Shown: positions 8,624 to 16,633 of the stretch, one piece after another
Layout: the number at the start of each line of letters is the position of its first letter
How positions within the stretch are numbered: position 1 is the stretch's first letter
NCBI GenBank assembly: GCA_017601225.1
Contig: JAFNIX010000008.1
Span: 1 to 64,000 of the forward strand
Direction: 5' to 3'
Origin: Candidatus Brockarchaeota archaeon
Lineage (GTDB): Archaea; Thermoproteota; EX4484-205; JAAOZP01
DNA: 64,000 bases
Program-made: the position numbers and the translations under genes
Notes under the pieces: model-generated
Told to the model about the DNA's origin: nothing
What the model saw: only the letters and a program-made list of their open reading frames with translations
The model's database searches: none

Positions 8624-8926
8624 ATGATCGGGTCAGGGGCTCTCCGTGGAATAGTTGAGGGACCCAGGCTCGGAATGAAGAGCGTGAAGAAACACCAGTA
8701 TTTAGCAAGGTTTGAAGGAGTCTCTGACAGGCGGGAGGCTGCTAGACTGCTTCTCGGAAGGAAAGTAGTATGTCCCCTGAGAAAAGGAAAGAAGATCTTC
8801 GGAAGGATAACTGGCCTGCACGGCAGGAAAGGAACAGTTAGAGTGAGGTTTGGAAGAGGGCTTCCTGAGCCTTCAAACGGCCTGCCCCTGTTTCTAATAG
8901 AATCTAAACGCCAATTTAAAACCTAA
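8624..8926 (+). CDS. rpl35ae: Ribosomal protein L35Ae
   Basis: A 100-residue ribosomal protein of the archaeal/eukaryotic L35Ae family, a component of the large subunit. The core match is the segment RFEGVSDRREAARLLLGRKV, then ITGLHGRKGTVRVRF and the proline-rich GLPEPSNG. The frame is open from 8582, but TATA-like AAATATAAAAA at 8590-8599 lies inside that stretch, and GGAG at 8613-8616 precedes the ATG at 8624; a start there gives a normal family length. Presence of L35Ae is restricted to some archaeal groups, which supports a TACK placement. Confidence 0.82.
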   Translation: MIGSGALRGIVEGPRLGMKSVKKHQYLARFEGVSDRREAARLLLGRKVVCPLRKGKKIFGRITGLHGRKGTVRVRFGRGLPEPSNGLPLFLIESKRQFKT

Positions 8927-9040
8927 GGGTTCAGAAGACTAATCAGGACGAGGCTTCCTCTAAATCCGGAGAAAACCTTTAGCTTTTCTCCAAGCGCGCA
9001 GAAAAACGGGTTTAAACTTACCACAGCCTACCGCTTGGGC

Positions 9041-9706
9041 TTAAACGCTTCTTAACGGAACCGTTAGGCTTAACAGGCCGTTTACAGCAGAAACGTAGAA
9101 CTCTGGGTCAACCTCTGAGACAAGGTCTCCCGCAACGTCAATAACGTAAACCGTGTGGAGCCTCGAGTTCTTAATCTCCTCAAGGCTGACCGGCGGATTC
9201 TTATAATACAGGTCGCATAGGCTCTTTATCTCATGTATTTCCTCTATTCTCCTAAACCTCGGGGGCTTGGCTAGGGACGGGGGTATTTGAAGAACATAGT
9301 AGGGTGGGATGCCTAGGCCAAACTTGTCGACTAGAACACTATACCTAGTTATCTTGCTGGCAACCCTAGCCCTGCAGTAGAGCTCGGGGTCTAAAGCATT
9401 CTCAGGAGGAACGTATCCTGTTTCAACCTCGACAACCAGTGTCCCATGCCCCCTGACAGCGTAAACATCGCAGATAAGCCCGCCTCCCAGATCGTGTTCA
9501 ACATCAACATCGTAACCCTTAAGCATGAGGTGCTTAGCGCAGACCAGCTCCATCACAGAGTGGTTTATCTTGACGAGCCCCTTTTGGCTTAGCTCGATAA
9601 GCCTGTTCTTCAGGTTTTCAAGCCTAATCTTAATATCCTGGTCCACGTTCCTCCCAATTCTTTTAACCAGGGTTTCAACGTCTTCCTCGAACTTGTTTCC
9701 GGGCAA
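9041..9706 (-). CDS. Conserved archaeal protein with PD-(D/E)xK-like nuclease core
   Basis: A 221-residue protein. A helical N-terminus (KIRLENLKNRLIELSQ) is followed by a restriction-endonuclease-like core: a helix with conserved acidic residue (MELVCAKHLMLKGYDVDVEH), then GGGLICDVYAVRGHG and VVEVETGY, which matches the pattern D-x(n)-ExE. The rest (SRLHTVYVIDVAGDLVSEVD) is alpha/beta. Such small proteins are found in crenarchaea, function unknown; DNA binding or cleavage is inference from the motif. There is no clear partner gene nearby. Confidence 0.65.
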   Translation of the reverse strand: MPGNKFEEDVETLVKRIGRNVDQDIKIRLENLKNRLIELSQKGLVKINHSVMELVCAKHLMLKGYDVDVEHDLGGGLICDVYAVRGHGTLVVEVETGYVPPENALDPELYCRARVASKITRYSVLVDKFGLGIPPYYVLQIPPSLAKPPRFRRIEEIHEIKSLCDLYYKNPPVSLEEIKNSRLHTVYVIDVAGDLVSEVDPEFYVSAVNGLLSLTVPLRSV

Positions 9707-9830
9707 TTCTTCTTTTCAACCTGCCGTCCACGGCTATTAAAACATTCAGCATGGAATCCAGATTTTTAGAGCTGTAACTAAAAAAGAGCTTGCGAAACCC
9801 TTTTCTATTTTCGAAAACTTATTTACGTGA

Positions 9831-10014
9831 AGCCCGGCGCGGGGAGCAGGCTTGGGCGGGAAGCGGCTGCAAAGCCGATCCTGGCAGCAGCCTCTCACCG
9901 GGTTGCTGGGAGACAACATCAAACAGCAGCTTGGTGGAAGACTGCAGCTGGGAGAGGCAGAGCAGTTGCAGCTCGTTCAGGCTTAGACCCGCTAACCGGG
10001 CTTTCTTTTTTTAA
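9831..10014 (+). ncRNA. Putative structured non-coding RNA, about 172 nt plus T-tract
   Basis: A GC-rich island in an AT-rich gap. Ends pair: AGCCCGG (9831-9837) with CCGGGCT (9996-10002), continued by GCGGG (9839-9843) with CCCGC (9988-9992), then GAGC (9844-9847) with GCTC (9971-9974). Inside are a perfect 5-bp hairpin CGGCT-GCAA-AGCCG (9864-9877) with a GNRA loop, and a 7-bp stem GCCTCTC (9890-9896) with GAGAGGC (9952-9958). A T-rich tract (TTTCTTTTTTT, 10002-10012) follows as a terminator, which favours the plus strand, with a possible TATA at 9816-9825. It lacks the RNase P CR motifs and the SRP GGAA/AGCAG motif, so its class is unknown. Confidence 0.6.
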
Positions 10015-10025
10015 GAAACTTTTTC

Positions 10026-10847
10026 TTAAAAGGGGGATATGCCCTTTGGCAGACTGGTCATCTCACGATACTGGAAAACCGGGCCGTCTAGACACACGTG
10101 TTTACCTCCGAAATGACAGTGTCCACACTTCCCGATTCCACACCTCATCCTGCTTTCAAGAGAGGCGTAAATATTCTCCTTCGAGTAGCCGAGTTCAACA
10201 AGCCTCCTTAGGACGAACCTTATCATAACGGGCGGGCCGCAGGTGCAGACTATTGCATCCGCCTTGTCTAGCTCAGGCTTTCCAAGTATTGTCGTGACAA
10301 CCCCGACGCTACCCTCCCAACCCTCCTCGCCAACGTCGACAGTCAGGTAGAGCTTCACACCGCGGCCAGCCCACTCGCCAAGCTCATCCCTGTACATTAG
10401 CAGCGAGGGTGTTCTCGCACCGTAGCAAACAGCTATCTCACCGTAGTTCTCCCTTCCCTCTAGCAGGTGGAGGACAAGGGATCTCAAGGGTGCGAGGCCT
10501 ATTCCACCCCCCACTATTAGAATGTCTCTACCCTTCATCCTGTCAACCGGCCACCCCCGGCCGTAGGGCCCTCTTACGCCCACCTCGTCTCCAACACGGG
10601 CCTCGTGAATCATCCTGGTTACACGCCCCATCCTCCTGATGCTGAACTGTAAACAATCCTTGTTTAATGGAGAGGAGCATATTGAGAAGGGGGCTTCGCC
10701 AACCCCGTAGACTGTGAGCATTGCGAACTGGCCTGGCGTGAAGCCTTCGAAACAGTTTGGGCTAAGCGTGAACGTCTTGGTGTCAGGAGTCTCGTCCCTA
10801 ATTCTTACTATCCTAGCTGGCTTCGGAGCATACGGGTTCAACCCCAT
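10026..10847 (-). CDS. flxA: FAD/NAD(P)-binding subunit, FlxA/hydrogenase-gamma type
   Basis: About 273 residues of the ferredoxin-NADP reductase fold, as in cytosolic hydrogenase gamma subunits, PyrK and FlxA. FAD is bound by the FTPGQFAMLTV and APFSICSSP segments, NAD(P) by ILIVGGGIGLAPLR, and a C-terminal 2Fe-2S cluster by CGIGKCGHC with a later Cys (KHVC). It should accept electrons from NAD(P)H and pass them to the iron-sulfur subunits. The start is taken at ATG 10847, preceded by GGGAGGT; the frame reads back to 10898. It overlaps the end of flxB by 10 bp and is the last gene of the operon. Confidence 0.88.
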   Translation of the reverse strand: MGLNPYAPKPARIVRIRDETPDTKTFTLSPNCFEGFTPGQFAMLTVYGVGEAPFSICSSPLNKDCLQFSIRRMGRVTRMIHEARVGDEVGVRGPYGRGWPVDRMKGRDILIVGGGIGLAPLRSLVLHLLEGRENYGEIAVCYGARTPSLLMYRDELGEWAGRGVKLYLTVDVGEEGWEGSVGVVTTILGKPELDKADAIVCTCGPPVMIRFVLRRLVELGYSKENIYASLESRMRCGIGKCGHCHFGGKHVCLDGPVFQYREMTSLPKGISPF

Positions 10848-11845
10848 CTTTTTAAAACCTCCCTTATGTCTACGCCGACTGGGCATAGGGAAACGCATCT
10901 ACCACACCCTACGCAGCCAAAGGAGTTGAAAGCCATCGGGATCCTGCTGAGCTTATGGCAGAACCTGTGGCAGAACCTGTCGACCCTGCTTACCCTAGGG
11001 TCTAGGCCGCTCGCCATTCTTGTGAACAATGTTGAGGCGCAGGTGTCCCACCCCTTCGTCCTCACGTAAGCATTCTTCTCAAAATAATCCTCGGTGTCGA
11101 AACAGTAGCACACCGGACAGGTGAAGGAGCAGAGACTGCACTCTACACATCTCTGAGCCGCCTGCTGGAAGAAGCCTTCGTCAAGAGTCGCCTCAAGCCT
11201 AACCAGGCGCTCCCTCGATATTTCAATCCTGCTGTTCATCTCCCTCGTCAACCTGCATGTTAGCTCCCCGTACTCCTCCAGATGCTCAGGGCCAGCTTCT
11301 TCAAAGAGGCTTGCGGAAACTTCTACTAGGCTCTGGCCCCTCCTGCTTCTAGCCTCAACAAGGAACCCCCCGGTTATACGCGTAAGGGTAATGTCTTCAC
11401 CGGAACCCCTAATAGGGCCTGCTTCAAAAACATTGCAGAAACATTCCTCCCTAGGCTTTGCACAGGAGAGGCTTACAACAGTTATGCTTCTCCTCCTAGA
11501 CTCGTAGAAGGGATCTGGGTTCGGAGGCTTTAACAGAACACTGTCGAAGATGTTTAAGGCTGATGCGTCGCAAGGCCTAACGCCTAGTAGAACAGCTTCT
11601 AAGCCTCCCATGGGCTCATGCAGAGCCCTAGTCTTAGGATCATGCTTGAAAACCACTTCTCTCTGCGGGAGGAAGAAACGCTTAGGGGGGAGCCTCGTGT
11701 TAGAGTAATCCAAGGAGGCTTCCCCGCCATGCTTAATAGTTTTAAATTCGAAGTAGCCGTCTGTCTCAACAGGCGCGATAACGCGTATATTTGAAACAAG
11801 CTGCTCAAGGAGACGTTTAAAACCGTCTTCATCCAGGAATAGCAT
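10838..11845 (-). CDS. flxB: 4Fe-4S subunit, FlxB/hydrogenase-beta type
   Basis: A 335-residue iron-sulfur protein related to sulfhydrogenase beta and anaerobic sulfite reductase A. After an alpha/beta N-terminal region with VLLGVRPCDASAL and a Cys pair (SCAKPREECFC), there are two C-terminal ferredoxin-type cluster motifs: CVECSLCSFTCPVC and CVGCGRCVSLCPVG. It likely wires the flavin subunit FlxA to FlxC and HdrA. It starts at ATG 11845, 5 bp after flxC, and overlaps flxA. Confidence 0.85.
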   Translation of the reverse strand: MLFLDEDGFKRLLEQLVSNIRVIAPVETDGYFEFKTIKHGGEASLDYSNTRLPPKRFFLPQREVVFKHDPKTRALHEPMGGLEAVLLGVRPCDASALNIFDSVLLKPPNPDPFYESRRRSITVVSLSCAKPREECFCNVFEAGPIRGSGEDITLTRITGGFLVEARSRRGQSLVEVSASLFEEAGPEHLEEYGELTCRLTREMNSRIEISRERLVRLEATLDEGFFQQAAQRCVECSLCSFTCPVCYCFDTEDYFEKNAYVRTKGWDTCASTLFTRMASGLDPRVSRVDRFCHRFCHKLSRIPMAFNSFGCVGCGRCVSLCPVGVDIREVLKRWG

Positions 11846-11850
11846 GCGAC

Positions 11851-12675
11851 TCAGTCTTCCCCACCTTCCTTAAAGACGAGTGGAGGAGGAGCCTCGCTGA
11901 GGCTCATACCCGGAGCATAACCGTAGTTCTCCCTGAACCATTCGTTAAGCTCATGGTATAGCCTGGTTAACGGGATTTCAACAGGACAGGCTGATTCGCA
12001 GGCGCCGCATTCAACGCAGCGCCCAGCCATGTGGAGAGCCCTGGTAAGGTGGAAAGTGAAAAGCTCCTGTGGAACCCTAAGCCTGTGAACCAGATCCGGC
12101 TTAAAACCCTCTATGGAGCACTCCGTGCAGTAGCATAGGGGACATGCTTTGACGCACGCCATGCATTTCAAGCATTTTCTGAAAAGGCTCAGCCAGTCTG
12201 AAGCATTATCTCCAGCAACCGTGTTTTCATCCTCAGGAGCCTGCCCGCCTTTCTTCACAAGATAGTCTGCAACAGGCGAAACCCTTGTAACGCACCTTCT
12301 ACAATAGTCCGCCAACCGCCTCCCAACATGGGTCGAGCCGTATTTAAACGGTTTGAAAACACCGTTGCACTCCACAGCTATAACAACGATGCTCCCCCTG
12401 TCAACCTGGTTCTCCTTCACAAGCTCCACGATGGATCTTCCGTCGCAACCCTTGGCAACAATCCCGACCCTCCTGCTCCTTAGGCTCCTCAAGTATGTCG
12501 CAAGGTTAAACCAGCAGTCAGAGTTCCACACAAGCCTCTCAACCTCCTCAGGCTTTGAGACGAAGCATGGCCTAACGCTTCTCCCGTAATACTCGTAGCC
12601 CAATACAAGCTCAACATCCTTCCTCTCAAGCAGTTTTCTAACGATGCTTCTCAACTCTTCCTCAGCCCTGCTCAA
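11851..12675 (-). CDS. flxC: 4Fe-4S subunit, FlxC type
   Basis: A 274-residue iron-sulfur protein. The N-terminal half (VGIVAKGCDGRSIVELVKEN) resembles the FrhB/FdhB beta-subunit region, followed by Cys pairs (CRRC), and two ferredoxin-like motifs, CLKCMACVKACPLCYC and CVECGACESACPVE. This gene type is the third component of FlxABCD modules and presumably provides an electron relay. The start is TTG at 12675 inside the end of flxD (14 bp overlap), implying translational coupling. Confidence 0.82.
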   Translation of the reverse strand: MSRAEEELRSIVRKLLERKDVELVLGYEYYGRSVRPCFVSKPEEVERLVWNSDCWFNLATYLRSLRSRRVGIVAKGCDGRSIVELVKENQVDRGSIVVIAVECNGVFKPFKYGSTHVGRRLADYCRRCVTRVSPVADYLVKKGGQAPEDENTVAGDNASDWLSLFRKCLKCMACVKACPLCYCTECSIEGFKPDLVHRLRVPQELFTFHLTRALHMAGRCVECGACESACPVEIPLTRLYHELNEWFRENYGYAPGMSLSEAPPPLVFKEGGED

Positions 12676-13084
12676 CCATACTCCCCCCTATGTTCAAGGG
12701 GCCGAGCCTCTCAACCTCCCCGAGTATTCTTGAAACCTCCCTGGAGAAGAGGCTCCCCTCGTTAGACGAGATCCAGAGTATTCTAAGCCTATCCTCTTCA
12801 ACACCGATTGTCCTCAGAAGCCTCCTGAGAAGGCTTACCCTAGCCTCCGTAACCCTGCTGGGCGCAACCCTTCTAAGCTCGCTCGGCCTGCATGCTGTGA
12901 CCAGGACTGCGTCAGCACCTTTCTCGAAAGCCTTAACGATGAGGCTAGGGTTGATTACTGCGGAGCAGGGCACCCTGACTGTTAAAACGTTAGGAGGATA
13001 GGTGAAGCCTTCGAAGCCCGCTTGGTCGACACCGGAGCTGGAGCACCAGCATGTGAACACTATTACTCTAGGCTTCCACGACAA
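12662..13084 (-). CDS. flxD: MvhD/FlxD-type iron-sulfur electron-transfer subunit
   Basis: A 140-residue protein of the MvhD family, which carries a 2Fe-2S cluster and delivers electrons to HdrA. Cysteines visible are Cys12 and Cys14 (TCWCSSSG), Cys40 (VPCSA) and Cys65 (ACRPSEL). The usual CHxGDC motif is reduced to a single Cys (ACRPSELRRV), so the cluster site departs from characterised MvhD. Start is TTG at 13084, 4 bp after the hdrA stop and preceded by GGAGGA. It overlaps flxC by 14 bp. Confidence 0.82.
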   Translation of the reverse strand: MSWKPRVIVFTCWCSSSGVDQAGFEGFTYPPNVLTVRVPCSAVINPSLIVKAFEKGADAVLVTACRPSELRRVAPSRVTEARVSLLRRLLRTIGVEEDRLRILWISSNEGSLFSREVSRILGEVERLGPLNIGGSMVEQG

Positions 13085-13087
13085 CCC

Positions 13088-14989
13088 CTAGTCCTCCAGC
13101 ATCGCTGAAACCATCGGGGAAAGCTGCTCCAGACCCCAGTTGCCCAGGGTAATCGCCTCCTGCGGGCAAGCTGCCAAGCATGATCCACACCCGTTGCAAA
13201 CACTCTCGAGAACCCTGACCTTGTCGCCCTCCCTGACTATGGCACCGTATTCGCAGGAAGCTAAGCATCTCCCGCATCCGGTGCACTTCTCCAAGGAAAC
13301 ACGAGCATACTCCGGGAGCCTGAGGCTGCTCCTCCCGAAGAGGCTCGTAACCAGTGCGGCTGCACCACTCCCCTCGACAGCGCTTTCCACAATATCCCTT
13401 GGGCCGTGGCAAGTGCCGGCGACAAATATCCCCCTGACCCTTGTTTCAAGCGGCCTCATCTTAGCATGAGCCTCCTCGATGAAGCCGTGCTTATCCACAG
13501 TGACGCCCAGCCTCTCAGCGAGCTCAATCATCCTACTAGAAGGCTTGAAGCCGAGCGCCAGGACAACCATATCCACCTCCAGCTCGCCCCTACTGCCTGT
13601 TAAAGTATCCTCGTAGACTATCAGAAGACTCCCGTCTCCGGTCCTCCTTATTTCAGACGGTCTTGACCTTATGAAGACAACACCGTCCTCCAGACACCTC
13701 CTGTATAGAAGGTCCTCCCAGCCTTTCCCGAATGCTCTAAGCTCGTTGTAGAATATGAAGACCCTGGCCTCCCTGTCGTGCTCAAGGATGAGTCTAGCCT
13801 CCTTCATGCTTGCTGCGCAACAATAGTATGAGCACTCCTCTATCCCGGCGCCGGACTCCCTTGACCCGACGCACTGTATGAATGCAACTCTTTTAGCGGG
13901 CTTCCCATCCCTCTTAAGGAGGATTCCGCCAGTCGGGCCTGAGGCGCATATTATTCTCTCGAACTCCATGTTCGTAATGACGTTCTCATACTCCCCGTAG
14001 TGGTACTCGGGTTTAAGCCTTGGATCGAAAAGGTCTGATCCGACTGCGACGACTATGGCTCCAACGTTCAGCTCAACAGTCTTAGGCTTGTCCTCAAGGT
14101 TTATCGCAGCCCGGGTGCAAGCCTTCATGCAGAGCCCGCATTCAACACAGTAGTCCCTGTTTATCACGTATTTCAAGGGAACAGCCTGGGCGAAAGGACA
14201 GTATATTGCTTTAACAGGCTTAAGGTCAGCGTCATACTTGTTAGGCTGGTAGACGGGGCAGACGTTCACGCATTCTCCGCAGCCGTTACACTTATCCGGG
14301 TCAACATACGTCGGGTTAACCCTGATCCTAACCTTAAAGTCTCCAACAACACCCTTAACCTCAACAACCTCAGCATTAGGAATAATAGTGATGTTCCTGT
14401 TTCTCCCAGCCTCTGAGAGAAGCGGCCCTTCTATGCAGATAGAGCAGTCTAAAGTGGGGAAAGTCTTGTCGAGCTGAGCCATCACGCCCCCTATGCTGGG
14501 CTCCTTCTCAACAAGGTAGACACGGTAGCCGGCGTCAGCAATGTCGAGAGCACACCTGACCCCCGCTATTCCTCCCCCTATGACGAGCGCCTCCTTAACA
14601 ATCTTCAAACCCTCCGTGCTTAGCGGCTCAGCGTGAAGAGCTTTCTGAACAGCCCCTTTCACCAGGCGGATTGCCTTCCAAGTTGCTTCCTCCCTGTTTC
14701 CACAGGCCTTGGCGCACTGCTCCCTAATGTTTACAAACTCCACAAGACCATTGAAGCCCCCGGAGCCTTTGAAAACAGCTTCAAGAAGCCTGGTGGAACA
14801 CGCTGCGACAACAACCCTATCATCATCCAAGCCAAGGTTTTCAAAAACGTTCTTCTCGCAGAGCCTGTCGGAGACGAGAATCTTCTCCACCAGAGGGCTG
14901 TCGGAGAAAAAGCTTCTAAGCCTTTCGAAATCGATTTCCCCCAGCAGGGTCGAGTAGCAGGTGCATAGCACTATTGTCACACGCCTCAA
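13088..14989 (-). CDS. hdrA: Heterodisulfide reductase subunit A-like protein
   Basis: A 633-residue HdrA: the flavin subunit that bifurcates electrons in Hdr complexes. An N-terminal Cys-containing domain (VLCTCYST, and CACSTRLLEAVF) precedes the FAD Rossmann fold (ALVIGGGIAGVRCALDIADA), the HdrA signature TFPTLDCSICI, two ferredoxin motifs in the middle (CNGCGECVNVCPV, CVECGLCMKAC), the second nucleotide-binding half and two C-terminal clusters (CTGCGRCLASC, CNGCGSCLAAC). Start TTG at 14989 overlaps the hdrB stop (TTGA). With hdrB, hdrC and the flx genes it forms a complete set, but there is no hydrogenase large subunit in the window. Confidence 0.92.
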   Translation of the reverse strand: MRRVTIVLCTCYSTLLGEIDFERLRSFFSDSPLVEKILVSDRLCEKNVFENLGLDDDRVVVAACSTRLLEAVFKGSGGFNGLVEFVNIREQCAKACGNREEATWKAIRLVKGAVQKALHAEPLSTEGLKIVKEALVIGGGIAGVRCALDIADAGYRVYLVEKEPSIGGVMAQLDKTFPTLDCSICIEGPLLSEAGRNRNITIIPNAEVVEVKGVVGDFKVRIRVNPTYVDPDKCNGCGECVNVCPVYQPNKYDADLKPVKAIYCPFAQAVPLKYVINRDYCVECGLCMKACTRAAINLEDKPKTVELNVGAIVVAVGSDLFDPRLKPEYHYGEYENVITNMEFERIICASGPTGGILLKRDGKPAKRVAFIQCVGSRESGAGIEECSYYCCAASMKEARLILEHDREARVFIFYNELRAFGKGWEDLLYRRCLEDGVVFIRSRPSEIRRTGDGSLLIVYEDTLTGSRGELEVDMVVLALGFKPSSRMIELAERLGVTVDKHGFIEEAHAKMRPLETRVRGIFVAGTCHGPRDIVESAVEGSGAAALVTSLFGRSSLRLPEYARVSLEKCTGCGRCLASCEYGAIVREGDKVRVLESVCNGCGSCLAACPQEAITLGNWGLEQLSPMVSAMLED

Positions 14990-15735
14990 CGCTTAACCAC
15001 TCTCCTAAGCAGACTCTCCGGTAACCCTATTTGAAGCGGGTCTGAGCCAAGTGAGAACGCTGAAAGCTGGGCGAGATGGAGAACAGGGATTCGGCTGACT
15101 GGGCTCAGTCGCAGCATGCAGTGCGAACACGTTGCAACAATGCAGTCTGCCCCAGCCTTCTCCGCCGAGCCCGCTTTCAACCTAGCCATCTCTCCCCCAA
15201 CCTTCTCGTCTGAAACAAACCCGCCGCAACAGTTGAGCTCACCATCGTAGGAAACAGGGAGGAACCCCAGCGTCTCGAGAACACTCTTAACCATTTTAGG
15301 ATCCTCAGGATTATCCAAGCCCCTGCCCCTAGGCCTTAGAAAACGGCAGCTGTGTTGAACCGCACACCTTAAACCTTTGAAGCCGAGCCGCGGCTTCACC
15401 TCCCTCAGCCTCTCCAGCAGCAGTGTTTGGAAAGGCTTCACGTCGGGAGGCCTAACACCCCTAGTCTCGGCGAGAATCCTGAAGGCGTCGTTAAGGCTTG
15501 CGAAACAGTCGTCGCACGCGGTTACGACAGTGCTGTTTAGAAGCCTCATGTTCCTATCGTTAAGCCTGAGCCAAGCCTCCCTGCTCAATGAGAAGAACCA
15601 CGAGGGGGCGCAGCACGAAGCCTCAGGCTGCTCTCTGAACGAGACTCCTATCCTGCTTAGAGTCTCTTTAACAGCTTTCTCAACCTCAGGTTGAACAGTC
15701 CTTATAACGCAGCCCAGGTACAGGGTTAGACTCAT
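14986..15735 (-). CDS. hdrB: Heterodisulfide reductase subunit B-like protein
   Basis: A 249-residue HdrB with two CCG domains that bind the noncubane 4Fe-4S clusters where disulfide is reduced. The first domain shows LGCVIR, SCCAPS and CDDC; the second shows CAVQHSC, the NCCGGF motif and CSHC. All the cysteine clusters expected for an active subunit appear present. Its natural substrate here is unknown, because no methanogenesis genes (mcr, mtr) are seen; a DsrC-like protein or small thiol is possible. ATG at 15735 overlaps the hdrC stop (ATGA). Confidence 0.92.
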   Translation of the reverse strand: MSLTLYLGCVIRTVQPEVEKAVKETLSRIGVSFREQPEASCCAPSWFFSLSREAWLRLNDRNMRLLNSTVVTACDDCFASLNDAFRILAETRGVRPPDVKPFQTLLLERLREVKPRLGFKGLRCAVQHSCRFLRPRGRGLDNPEDPKMVKSVLETLGFLPVSYDGELNCCGGFVSDEKVGGEMARLKAGSAEKAGADCIVATCSHCMLRLSPVSRIPVLHLAQLSAFSLGSDPLQIGLPESLLRRVVKR

Positions 15736-16178
15736 TTGAAGCCGGCCTCCGACAGGATTCTCCGCACCTCGCTTAAACCCTCGCTGCTAAGCCCCACTTC
15801 AGGAAGCCCCAAGAGCCTCCTCCTCTCAAGGGATTCCGGCGTAAGCGGGAGGGCTAAACCAGTTTCCCTCACCTGCTCAACCATCCTGAGGATTCCTGCA
15901 GGAGCCTCACCCCCGTTCTCGTAGACGACTGCTCTAAGAGCCATTATTATGCTGAAAGGGTTAACCGCCTGGGGGCATCTATCAGTACACAGGGAGCAGG
16001 TTGAGCAGAGCCACGGGTCCTGGTCTGGAAGCCTGTTGAACCTTGCTATTGAGCCAACCATCCTACGCGGGTTGAAATCTTCACGAATAGTGTTAACGGG
16101 GCAGGCGGAGGTGCATGAGCCGCACTGCATGCATCTAAGAGGATTCCCCGCCCCCTTCTTCATTAAGGTTTCAATCAA
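15732..16178 (-). CDS. hdrC: Heterodisulfide reductase subunit C-like protein
   Basis: A 148-residue iron-sulfur subunit with two ferredoxin-type motifs, CMQCGSCTSACPV and CSTCSLCTDRCPQ, and a helical C-terminus, the usual HdrC layout linking HdrA to HdrB. It is the first gene of the operon. The start is TTG at 16178, five bases after a strong GGGGAGG; the next in-frame ATG (16163) would be too far from it. A TATA-like CCTTTAAAACAG at 16215-16226 provides the promoter. Confidence 0.9.
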   Translation of the reverse strand: MIETLMKKGAGNPLRCMQCGSCTSACPVNTIREDFNPRRMVGSIARFNRLPDQDPWLCSTCSLCTDRCPQAVNPFSIIMALRAVVYENGGEAPAGILRMVEQVRETGLALPLTPESLERRRLLGLPEVGLSSEGLSEVRRILSEAGFK

Positions 16179-16214
16179 TCCTCCCCTTTACCGTTTTCTA
16201 ACGGGCTTCAAAGC

Positions 16215-16226
16215 CTGTTTTAAAGG
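16215..16226 (-). promoter_or_regulatory. Promoter of the hdr-flx operon
   Basis: Minus-strand CCTTTAAAACAG lies about 40-48 bases before the TTG start of hdrC; predicted start near 16195 leaves a short leader that contains the GGGGAGG ribosome site. Confidence 0.5.
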
Positions 16227-16304
16227 TTTTTGAGAAGCCTCTGCCGTTTCTAGAAGCCTCGTCTCAAAGCATGATTAACAATCAGAAACCCGGCTTAATA
16301 CGGG

Positions 16305-16516
16305 GCTTCAATGTGGTTGCAACAATATGCCTGACGCCGCCTTCCAGTCAACAGTGTCTCCAGCCCTGTTGAAACAGTATAGGGCGAGAACCTTCCCACC
16401 AGGGATGGGTACGGTACGGGGTGACCCAGATCCGGGCGCGCTCGGTTACGCGTTCAACCTCCTCAGGTTAACCGGGTTACCATGCTTAGCCATCTAACAG
16501 CCTCCTCCGAGAAGCC
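16305..16516 (-). ncRNA. Putative structured non-coding RNA, about 212 nt
   Basis: A 450-bp gap upstream of hdrC holds a GC-rich element. On the minus strand a TATA box (CTTTATATCTG, 16536-16545) predicts transcription starting almost exactly at GGCTTC (16516-16511), which pairs with GAAGCC at 16310-16305. Inside are a hairpin GTTAACCT-GAGG-AGGTTGAAC (about 16473-16453, one bulged G), a CGCG-CGCG hairpin, GGGT paired with ACCC, and CTGTT-TCA-ACAG. No long reading frame of credible composition covers it. It matches none of tRNA, 5S, RNase P or SRP RNA by the motifs I know. Confidence 0.55.
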
Positions 16517-16535
16517 TATGGGAAAGCAGAGCCGG

Positions 16536-16545
16536 CAGATATAAA
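16536..16545 (-). promoter_or_regulatory. TATA box of the putative ncRNA
   Basis: Minus-strand TTTATATCTG, 20-30 bases before the predicted 5' end at 16516; unusually strong for this window. Confidence 0.5.
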
Positions 16546-16633
16546 GCTAGTTCAAGTATTTAAGCCCCTGTAGCCCGATGAGAGAAACATGGGCGAAAAC
16601 AGCCTGTCCCATTAGGGTATCAGGATCGAAAGG

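Noticed and set aside
9831-10014. RNase P RNA or SRP RNA
   Set aside because: The conserved GAGGAAAGUC and ACAGAA regions of RNase P and the GGAA tetraloop with AGCAG loop of SRP RNA are not present on either strand.
9827-10228. Open frame through the GC-rich element before flxA
   Set aside because: The sequence has the base-pairing of a structured RNA, the protein is low in complexity and the frame runs into flxA on the other strand.
16305-16516. SRP RNA helix 6-like hairpin with GGAG
   Set aside because: A GAGG/GGAG hairpin is present, but no helix 8 motif and the total length is too small, so I keep it only as an unassigned RNA.
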